Assembly (NCBI GenBank): GCA_035632955.1
Contig: DASQFU010000091.1
Span: 1 to 14,622, forward strand
Source of the DNA: DASQFU01 sp035632955
Lineage (GTDB): Bacteria; Eisenbacteria; RBG-16-71-46
Reading direction: 5' to 3'
DNA length: 14,622 nt
Positions 7,065 to 14,622 of the stretch are shown piece after piece. The translations under genes and the position numbers were made by a program. The notes below the pieces were generated by a model, which saw only the letters and a program-made list of their open reading frames with translations, made no database searches and had not been told where the DNA came from. The first letter of the stretch is position 1; each line of letters begins with the position of its first letter.

Positions 7065-8590
7065 GTGACGCTACGCACCCGGCTCTTCCTCGCCTTTCTC
7101 GCCCTGGCCCTCGTGCCGACGGCGATCCTCTCCTTGTTCACGCTCGATCGGCTCGACCGGGCGATCGCGCTATGGAACCCGCGTGGCGTCGAGCTGACGT
7201 TGGAGTCCGCACTCGAGGTGAGCAAGACCGCAGGCGCTCGAATGGAAGCGACCGCCGCGGCCCAAGCCCAGGACTGGGCGCTCGCCTTGCCGCCCGAGTC
7301 ACTGACGACGGCACGCCGGACCGGGATTCGCGCCGGCCTGCGCGCCTCCGGGCTCGACTTCGTCCAGCTCTACCGCCGCGAGGGAGACCGCTGGAGGCTG
7401 ATCGAGGAAGTATTGCCGGAGGCGGTGATGAATCCCGAGCCGCTGGATCTTTCGAGCGAGATCGAGGAGGCGTTGCGCGGCGAAGCGATCGTGCGCTCGA
7501 ACCGAGGCATCCTCGCCGCGGTAGCGCCGATGGAGAACGATCACGCGCTGACCGCCGGTATGCGAGTTCCCCCGAGCTTCTTCGCCCAGGTCCAGCGCGT
7601 CGGAGAAGGCATCGACTTCTTCCGCCGCTTCAGCGTCGTGCGTGACGTATCGCGCACCTACGTCCTGTTGCTGGTCGCGGTGTTGGCGCTGGCGCTCACG
7701 GGTCTCGCGTTCTGGGTCGCGCGGCGTCTCGCGCGCAGCATGACTCAGCCGCTGCTCGGTTTGGAGACGGCGCTCGAGCGGGTGGCGAGCGGCGATCTCG
7801 AAACCCGGATCGAGCCCGCCGGGGCCACCGAGCTGCGGACCCTGGCGCAGCGCTTCAACGCCATGACCGAGCGCCTCGCGGCGGCGCGTGCCGCACTCGC
7901 CGAGGCCGAGCGTGAAGCGGCGTGGCGCGAGGTGGCACGGCGGCTGGCGCACGAGTTCAAGAATGTTTTGACTCCGCTGTCACTCTCGCTGCACCGTCTG
8001 CGCCGCCGCTCCGAGCTGGTGCCGCCCGAAGAGCGCGAAGCGGTGCGCGACAGCCTGGCAGCGCTGACCCAGGGCGTCGCCGATCTGACTCGCCTGGCCG
8101 AGCAATTCTCGCAGTACGCGCGATTGCCGGAGCCGCGATTCGAGCGTCTGGACCTGGCCGAGCTGACGCGCACGGCCGCGCGCCAGCACGAGCCCGAGCG
8201 CCGCACCCTCGACGTGCGGGGCGGGACCGAGCCGCTGCCGGTCGCCGGCGATCGCCTGCTGCTGTCGCGCGCCGTGCACAATCTGGTGCTCAACGCGTTG
8301 GAGGCGAGTCCGCCCGGAGGAACCGTGGAGCTGCGGCTGGCGCTCGTGGGAAACGAAGCGGTGTTGGAGGTGCTCGATCGCGGTAGCGGTGTGGCGCCCG
8401 ACGTTCGCGATCGCGTGTTCGAGCCCTACGTCAGCACCAAGGCGCGCGGCAGTGGGTTGGGCCTGGCGCTGGTGCGTGAGATCGTGACGCAACATGGCGG
8501 GACCGTGACACTGGTGAACCGCAACGACGGCGGTGCGTGCGCACGCCTCGCCGTCCCCCTGATGGAAGACGAACGGGAGGCAGGCGCGAC

Positions 8591-8594
<4 letters not shown>
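7065..8594 (+). CDS. NtrY-like membrane sensor histidine kinase
   Basis: A 509-residue sensor kinase. Residues 6-28 are an N-terminal membrane helix, about 30-195 a periplasmic sensing segment, and about 198-220 a second membrane helix. HAMP follows (about 218-272), then the H-box ARRLAHEFKNVLTPL with phospho-acceptor His296, N-box HNLVLNALEA (405-414), G1 LDRGSGVAPD (437-446), F-box VFEPYVSTK and G2 GSGLGLALVREI (463-474). The HEFKN(V/P)LTPL form of the H-box and the AWREVARR lead-in are typical of NtrY kinases. Start is GTG 7065, 25 bases after rlmN, without a strong Shine-Dalgarno. Its stop overlaps the response-regulator ATG (ATGA), marking a cognate pair. The periplasmic domain resembles no specific ligand-binding fold that I can name, so the stimulus is unknown. 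Confidence 0.92.
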
Positions 8595-9931
<1,337 letters not shown>

Positions 9932-9959
9932 GCGTGCGCTCGACCACCGGGGAAGGACC

Positions 9960-11279
9960 ATGACGCCGCGCTGGCTCGTGCTCATGGCCGCGCTGGCCGT
10001 GCTCGCATCCGCAGCGGACGAGGCGCGCGGTGCGACCGCGGCGACCACGGCCGACCGCATCGCCGAGGAACCGGCGCCCGTGGATTCCGCCGACGCGGAC
10101 CTGCCCGATCGCTTTCGAATGATCCATGACGAGGTGAGCGAGCCGGCGGAAGCCGAGCCGGGCGTCTGGCGGCGCGCCCCTTTCGGCGAAGACCTGCTGA
10201 CCGACGCCGACGCGTGGCGGGTGGGGTCTGGCGTCTCCCGGGTCGAGCCGCTGCTCGACTACAACCGCGTCGACCAGCTCCGCATCGGTGTCCGCTACCA
10301 GGCCCAGGCTCCCGACACCGACTTCCCGCGCCTCGGAGCGCGCCTGGAGTATCCGTTCGGTCGCGAACGAACGCTCTACGGGATTCAGCTCGAGCAGCCG
10401 CTGCCACCGCGGGGCGTGCTGGCCGTCGGAGCATCCATCGTCCGGCGCACGGATCACAGCGAGCTGCATCAGGTGGACGATCTCGAGAACACGCTGGCGC
10501 TGCTGTTCGGGCGCCAGGACTACCGCGACTATTTCGAGCGGGAGGGCTTCGGCGCCTACCTGGCGGCGCGCATTCCCGGCATCTCGACCGCGAGCGTGCA
10601 CCTTCGCAACGATCGCTACCGCTCGCTCGCGACGCGGTTCGGGACCCAATCGTGGTTCCACCGCAACCGCGACCTGCGCTCGAACCCGCCGGTCGCCGAA
10701 GGTGAATCCCGCAGCTTCCGACTACGACTCGAGCGCCTCGCCCACCACACGCGGCGGACCCGTGCCGGTCTCTATCACTGGGCGGAGCTGGAACGCTCCG
10801 GAGCGGGGCTCGGCGGCGACTTCGACTACGCGCGCTTCCTTGCGGACGTGCGCAGCGTGCTCCGGCTCTCCCCCGCGACCACGCTCGCGCTCCGCCTGGT
10901 GACGGGATCGGCACTGGCCGGCGACCTCCCTCCGCAACGGGAGTTCACGGCCGGGGGCGTGGACGGGCTGCGGGCGCATGCGTTTTCGCAGTTTCGCGGC
11001 AACCAGGTGGCGCTGGCGCAGGCCGAGTACACGATCGGCTTGTGGCGGTTGCGCACGCGCGGACTCGAGGGCGGCTTGCATGCGATCGCGTTCGTGGATG
11101 CCGGACGGGCGTGGCATCACGCGGACCACGTGTGGAATCCGCTCGATCAGCGGCTGGCGGTGGACGGCGGCTTCGGGCTCGGGACCTCGGAAGACAACCT
11201 GCGGCTGTATCTCGCGAAGAACCTCCGAGACCCGGATTCCGACGTCGTGATCAGCGCGAGGCTGAGGCGTCCGTTCTGA
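9960..11279 (+). CDS. Omp85/BamA-like outer-membrane beta-barrel without POTRA domains
   Basis: A 439-residue exported protein. Signal peptide 1-25 (hydrophobic WLVLMAALAVLASAA, then EARGA). Residues 26-95 are charged and look disordered. From about 100 alternating polar/hydrophobic segments fit beta-strands of a barrel, ending in the C-terminal signal ISARLRRPF with terminal Phe. At 332-348 GGVDGLRAHAFSQFRGN aligns with the Omp85 loop-6 motif (GG..S-VRGY...GN): Arg338 is kept but VRG(Y/F) has become LRAH. No POTRA repeats fit the short N-terminus, so it resembles stand-alone D15-type barrels rather than BamA. ATG 9960 has GGGGAAGG four bases upstream, 28 bases after the NtrX-like gene. Role could be transport, lipid or surface-protein delivery; uncertain. 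Confidence 0.7.
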   Translation: MTPRWLVLMAALAVLASAADEARGATAATTADRIAEEPAPVDSADADLPDRFRMIHDEVSEPAEAEPGVWRRAPFGEDLLTDADAWRVGSGVSRVEPLLDYNRVDQLRIGVRYQAQAPDTDFPRLGARLEYPFGRERTLYGIQLEQPLPPRGVLAVGASIVRRTDHSELHQVDDLENTLALLFGRQDYRDYFEREGFGAYLAARIPGISTASVHLRNDRYRSLATRFGTQSWFHRNRDLRSNPPVAEGESRSFRLRLERLAHHTRRTRAGLYHWAELERSGAGLGGDFDYARFLADVRSVLRLSPATTLALRLVTGSALAGDLPPQREFTAGGVDGLRAHAFSQFRGNQVALAQAEYTIGLWRLRTRGLEGGLHAIAFVDAGRAWHHADHVWNPLDQRLAVDGGFGLGTSEDNLRLYLAKNLRDPDSDVVISARLRRPF

Positions 11280-11285
11280 CCTCCC

Positions 11286-11972
11286 GTGTCACTCGCGCTC
11301 CCCGTGCCCGCCCGCTCCCAGACGCCTTCTGGCTTTCCCGGTCTCCTCGCCTTGGCGGTGATCGCCATCTTCACGACCGCCGTTCATGCGGTGCAGACGA
11401 CGATCGGCCCTCCCCGCGAAGCCGAAGGTTACATCTGGGTCGACGTGCACAACGTGGAGCTGTTCTCGCCGCGCGTGCGCGAAAGCCTCGATCGCGGAAT
11501 GCCCGCGACGTTGATCGTCCATTCGGAGCTGTGGCGGCGGCGCCAGGGATGGTTCGACCGGCTGGAAGAGAGCCACGACGCTCAGATCCGGATCCGCTAC
11601 CAGATCTCGAAACGCAGTTACCGGCTCGATCGCGCCGGCGTCGCGACCCGGACGGTCTCGACGCTCGACTCCGTGGCCGCGATTTTCTCGGGTCCGTTCG
11701 CGGTGCGCGTCGGGCGCGTCGGCGATCTCAAGTCGCGCGCTTCGTACTACATCGCGATCGCGACTACGCTCAAGCCGCTGAGCGTCGAGGATGTCGCGGA
11801 GGTCGAAGACTGGCTGAGCGGCGAGGTGGCCGACAAGCGAAGCGCCGGGCTCGGCGTGATCACTCAGTTGCCGCGGGCGCTGTTCGACGCGGTGCGGAAC
11901 TTCGCCGGCTTCGGCGATCAGCACGCCCGCACGGTGTCCCGGGAGTTCACGCTCGGCGATCTCTTTCCCTGA
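11286..11972 (+). CDS. DUF4390-like exported protein
   Basis: A 228-residue protein with an N-terminal export or anchor segment (LLALAVIAIFTTAVHA, 20-35), then a predicted periplasmic domain. The pattern of a domain with VELFSPRVRESLDRGMPATL (57-76), a Trp-rich RRRQGWFDRL, IRIRYQISKRSYRL and YYIAIATTLKPLSVEDV resembles DUF4390, a family of unknown function. In many Betaproteobacteria a DUF4390 gene sits directly beside ntrY-ntrX; here it is in the same operon but after the beta-barrel gene, supporting the assignment. GTG 11286 lies six bases after the previous stop and has no clear Shine-Dalgarno; another GTG six codons later is possible. Family call moderately sure; function unknown. Confidence 0.6.
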   Translation: MSLALPVPARSQTPSGFPGLLALAVIAIFTTAVHAVQTTIGPPREAEGYIWVDVHNVELFSPRVRESLDRGMPATLIVHSELWRRRQGWFDRLEESHDAQIRIRYQISKRSYRLDRAGVATRTVSTLDSVAAIFSGPFAVRVGRVGDLKSRASYYIAIATTLKPLSVEDVAEVEDWLSGEVADKRSAGLGVITQLPRALFDAVRNFAGFGDQHARTVSREFTLGDLFP

Positions 11973-11984
11973 GCGCCGGACCGT

Positions 11985-13007
11985 TCAGGGCAGCTGCGTG
12001 ATCCGGAACGCCGGGCCGGAGACTCCGCGCACGCGCGCGAGACACACGCCGGGCGGCAGGACGCGACCGGCTTCGTCGCGCCCGTCCCAGCGCCACACCC
12101 ACTCGCTCCCACCGACGTCCGGCGTCAGGCTCGCCAGCCGCCGGCCCGCGAGATCGAACAGGTCCACGACCCGCGGTGTCGCGTCCGCGCCGAGCGGTGC
12201 GCTGAGACGCACGGCGCCCCGCGCGGGATTCGGTGCGGCGAGCAGACGCGCGGAGAGCGGGACCGGACCGGCCAGCTCGAGCAGGAACCCGGCGAGGCCC
12301 GGGACGGCGCCGGGATGCGTCAGGGCCGGATTCTCGACGCCGCCCGAGTAGGTGGCGAGGGGGTCGCCGAACAACGCGCGGAAGTCCTCGGCGAAGATCT
12401 CGTGCGGGCGATTCGCGTGGACGCTCGCCGCCGAGAACAGCGCCGCGTCCTCGATCCCCCGTAGCTTGCGGTAGCGGGTCCAGCCCTCGACGTCGGTGTC
12501 GGGCATGAGCGCGTACTGGACGACGTGACCGAGCTCGTGGGTGAGCTCCGCGTGCTGGTGCTCGCGGCTCAGCGGCCGCACGCCCGGCGAGAGCAGGATC
12601 AGCCCGGGGCCCGCGGCCGACTCCAACGCGCGGCGCCGCGGATAGGGCAGCAGGAAGATCTCCGCCGAGACTTTGGTGAGCGGGAAACGCACGCTGTGCA
12701 GCGCCGCCCGGACTTCGGCTTCCTGGTAAGGGTGAAACGCGCCGTCACCGGGATTCGCGATCGCGGGGTCCGACGTCGCGGTGACGAGCTCGAAGCGGCT
12801 GCCGCCCGGCAGATCCAACCACAGCACGCCGTTCTCCTCGTGGCAGTAGTCGCGCAGGGTCGCCTCGGGACCGTGAATCACGATGCCGGACCCGACACCC
12901 TGTCCCGCCGCTTCGTCCGCCCGTGCAGCCAGGGCCAGCAGGCAAGCTCCGACCAAGGTGGCGAACAGGCCGAGGAGGCTGCGGCGGTAGAACGGGAGGA
13001 CGCGCAT
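11985..13007 (-). CDS. Secreted HExxH metallopeptidase-like protein with C-terminal FlgD-like module
   Basis: A 340-residue exported protein. Signal peptide 1-31: basic VLPFYRRS, hydrophobic LLGLFATLVGACLLAL, AARA before DEA. The centre has zinc-protease motif HELGH (157-161) in AELTHELGHVVQYAL, and 46 residues on HEIFAEDFRALFGD with Glu207 as a plausible third zinc ligand, an arrangement like anthrax-lethal-factor-type peptidases. From about 257 APNPARG begins a FlgD-like/Por-secretion-type C-terminal module (VVDLFDLAGRRLASL, WRWDGRDEAGRVLPPGVCLARV) common in Eisenbacteria and FCB-group secreted proteins. ATG 13007 is chosen for the signal peptide; ATG 13037 and TTG 13085 also lie in frame and no start has a good ribosome-binding site. 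It converges on the DUF4390-like gene with a 12-base gap. Substrate unknown. Confidence 0.75.
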   Translation of the reverse strand: MRVLPFYRRSLLGLFATLVGACLLALAARADEAAGQGVGSGIVIHGPEATLRDYCHEENGVLWLDLPGGSRFELVTATSDPAIANPGDGAFHPYQEAEVRAALHSVRFPLTKVSAEIFLLPYPRRRALESAAGPGLILLSPGVRPLSREHQHAELTHELGHVVQYALMPDTDVEGWTRYRKLRGIEDAALFSAASVHANRPHEIFAEDFRALFGDPLATYSGGVENPALTHPGAVPGLAGFLLELAGPVPLSARLLAAPNPARGAVRLSAPLGADATPRVVDLFDLAGRRLASLTPDVGGSEWVWRWDGRDEAGRVLPPGVCLARVRGVSGPAFRITQLP

Positions 13008-13153
13008 ACCGGGATGCAATCGCCACGAACGTGCCATGGCCGGCACGGATAAGGCGCTTTCGCTGCCGTCGAGCGCTCGCGACAAGTCGTTGAAGTGAAC
13101 AGCAATACGGGGCGATGCTCGGAGCGGCTCGAGCTGGTGGACGCGGCGGGTTC

Positions 13154-13219
13154 GGGCGGCCTGGGTGGGCTACCCCAAACCCCAAGACCCTGCCTGCCGA
13201 ATCCCCCACCCGGCCGCCC
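13154..13219 (-). other. Long GC-rich hairpin with G-tract loop between two minus-strand genes
   Basis: Arms 13154-13169 (GGGCGGCCTGGGTGGG) and 13205-13219 (CCCACCCGGCCGCCC) pair over 15 bp with a single bulged base; the loop is 35 bases. In the minus-strand RNA the loop contains GGGTCTTGGGGTTTGGGG, and with the GGGTGGGGG of the adjacent arm there are at least four G-tracts able to form a quadruplex competing with the stem. There is no T-tract, so it is not a standard intrinsic terminator. It starts 22 bases after the membrane-protein stop codon and could protect mRNA ends, attenuate read-through, or be an unnamed RNA element. Confidence 0.5.
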
Positions 13220-13241
13220 AAGCGACGCTCGGGACTGCGGT

Positions 13242-14420
13242 CTAGAGCTGCGGAGGAGCCGCTCCGGCGAGCGGCGCATGCGTCGGAACGGGCTCCAGCG
13301 GCACGTCGCCTTTCCACACGATCTCGGCCGGCTGGGAGCCGAAGCGCGAGATCAGGAACGCGCCGGTCCCGATGACGCTCAGCCCGGTCAAGAGCAGTGC
13401 GCCGAGCAGGAACATGAATAGCGCCGCCGGACGCGAGCCCTCGGAGGTCACGGCCAGCACCGCGGCGGCGACGAAGAACGCGGCCACGAATAGCGTACCC
13501 GTCGCGATCGGCGCCATCAGGCTGGAGCCTTCGCCGATGCGCCGCCGCGTGAGCTTGCAGCCGACGACATACGCCGCGACCACGTGGCCCAGGAACGAGA
13601 CGAGCTTGTACGCGATCGGCAGCACCAATCCCAGGGGGATGCCGACGACGGTGATGAACAGCAGCACGGTGGCGACGAGCATCAGGGGCGCGGAGACGAT
13701 CCCGACCAGGATCGAGCCCGTGGTGCGGCGCGAGCAGGTGACGGCGACACGCAGCAGCCGCGTCGGCGCCAGTCGCGCGAACAGCCATGCGCCGAACAGC
13801 GTTAGGATCCATCCCGTCGCGACGATCAGCAGCATCACCGGGAGCGCCGGCAGCGACCAGCTGAACGGCAGGAGCCCGACCGAAACCGTCTCGCCGTTCA
13901 CGACCACGTCTTCGTCCTGCACCAGCGGACCACCGACCGAGACCACGTCGCCCGCCACCTCGGCGCCGGGATGGAGATGCACGCGTCCCATCACGGCGAC
14001 GACGTCGCCGTCCACCTTCCCCTCGACGTCCACCGAACCGAAGACGGCGACGACGTCGCCGTCCACGCGCTTGCCGGCGGGCACCCAGGCATCCGAGAAG
14101 ACGCGCACGACGCCGCTGTGCTCGTCATCGACGTGGATCGACATGGCACCGCCGGATTCGCGCTTGGTTCTCACCTTGCCGCCGGCGATCACGGTGTCGC
14201 CGAAGAGGACCAGGGAATCGTCACCAGAGCCGGACTGCACGCGTATCCCCTGATCCGTGACGCGAACCCGGCTGGTCTCGCGCGGCGGCTTCGCATCGAC
14301 CGGGATCGCGGCGGCGCACAGCCATGCGCACGCGGCGATCAGCATCGTCAGGCGGCGGCTCCCGGCGGCACGGTCCCGCTCGGGCTCCGCCTGGGTCTCA
14401 GAAGCCCAGGATCTCGACAT
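13242..14420 (-). CDS. Bactofilin-like polymer-forming domain fused to multi-pass membrane region
   Basis: A 392-residue protein. After a charged 25-residue leader comes a hydrophobic export segment (MLIAACAWLCAAAIPVDA, 26-43). Residues about 45-110 are beta-rich; 118-175 hold three short repeats of VDGDVVAVFG.VDVEG, VDGDVVAVMGRVHLHPG and VAGDVVSVGGPL, the right-handed beta-helix pattern of bactofilin/polymer-forming proteins. About five membrane helices follow (192-214, 235-256, 259-280, 302-322, 332-355) and a Pro-rich cytoplasmic or periplasmic tail. The start is firm: AGGAGG (14432-14427) with a six-base spacer to ATG 14420. The first codons overlap the end of the upstream small membrane gene by 23 bases. 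Likely an envelope scaffold or stress-responsive membrane protein; exact role unknown. Confidence 0.75.
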   Translation of the reverse strand: MSRSWASETQAEPERDRAAGSRRLTMLIAACAWLCAAAIPVDAKPPRETSRVRVTDQGIRVQSGSGDDSLVLFGDTVIAGGKVRTKRESGGAMSIHVDDEHSGVVRVFSDAWVPAGKRVDGDVVAVFGSVDVEGKVDGDVVAVMGRVHLHPGAEVAGDVVSVGGPLVQDEDVVVNGETVSVGLLPFSWSLPALPVMLLIVATGWILTLFGAWLFARLAPTRLLRVAVTCSRRTTGSILVGIVSAPLMLVATVLLFITVVGIPLGLVLPIAYKLVSFLGHVVAAYVVGCKLTRRRIGEGSSLMAPIATGTLFVAAFFVAAAVLAVTSEGSRPAALFMFLLGALLLTGLSVIGTGAFLISRFGSQPAEIVWKGDVPLEPVPTHAPLAGAAPPQL

Positions 14421-14619
14421 GACGTGCCTCCTCGGTCTTGGAGGTTCGCGAACGCAGCCACCAGAGCAGCAGCGCGCAGGTCCCGACCGCCGCCCACAGG
14501 GCCGCGGCGATCGGAGGATGAGTGAGCGGGAGCAGCAGCGCGCGGATCAGGGGCGTCAGCCGCGGTCCCAGACTCAGGAACAACTGGGCCAGGAGCGTGA
14601 AGTGGAGCCACATGAACAC
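14398..14619 (-). CDS. Small membrane protein, possibly truncated by the window edge
   Basis: At least 73 residues ending ...ARHVEILGF. Two hydrophobic stretches are visible (MWLHFTLLAQLFLSLG, about 3-18, and IAAALWAAVGTCALLLWWL, about 37-55), followed by a basic-then-acidic tail, consistent with a small two-helix membrane protein. GTG 14619 and ATG 14613 are the only starts in the window, and the frame remains open to the right edge, so the true N-terminus may lie outside. It overlaps the start of the bactofilin-like gene by 23 bases and contains that gene's Shine-Dalgarno, indicating one operon. No family is recognised. Confidence 0.55.
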   Translation of the reverse strand: MFMWLHFTLLAQLFLSLGPRLTPLIRALLLPLTHPPIAAALWAAVGTCALLLWWLRSRTSKTEEARHVEILGF

Positions 14620-14622
14620 GGC

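Noticed and set aside
12745..13812. 355-residue minus-strand frame spanning two genes
   Set aside because: Shadow frame bridging the metallopeptidase and bactofilin-like genes, rich in Arg/Ala/Pro with no domain.

Overview
The window is strongly GC-rich bacterial DNA from a Gram-negative-type cell. It has an outer-membrane beta-barrel, several Sec-exported proteins and two sigma-54 activators. A secreted protein ending in a FlgD-like/Por-type C-terminal module, together with an NtrY/NtrX pair and a bactofilin-like membrane protein, suggests a deep-branching lineage such as Candidatus Eisenbacteria or a relative in the FCB group. That placement is inference; no rRNA or other phylogenetic marker is present.

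Layout. Positions 1-712 hold no convincing gene: the DNA is less GC-rich, carries scattered inverted repeats and ends in a terminator hairpin serving the minus-strand gene to its right. Positions 713-4337 form a minus-strand module: a candidate promoter, a hairpin-bearing leader, a 101-residue exported small protein, and a roughly 1,030-residue TPR-GAF-AAA(sigma-54)-Fis regulator. Positions 4397-5889 carry an ArsR-family regulator overlapping by ATGA a Ppx/GppA-type phosphatase, also on the minus strand. A palindrome at the ArsR start is a candidate operator in the divergent intergenic region.

Positions 5969-11972 are a tightly packed plus-strand operon: the 23S rRNA/tRNA methyltransferase RlmN, an NtrY-like histidine kinase, an NtrX-like sigma-54 response regulator (ATGA overlap), an Omp85-like beta-barrel and a DUF4390-like exported protein. 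The kinase-regulator pair with envelope genes suggests an envelope or nitrogen/redox sensing circuit. Positions 11985-14619 run on the minus strand: a small membrane protein at the window edge, a bactofilin-like polytopic membrane protein, a GC-rich hairpin with a G-tract loop, and a secreted HExxH metallopeptidase-like protein with a C-terminal FlgD-like module.

The most unusual unit is the exported small protein plus TPR-sigma-54 regulator at 713-4337. The small protein has a signal peptide and a cationic, Trp-rich C-terminus, and the adjacent TPR regulator raises the untested possibility of a peptide signal/receptor pair.
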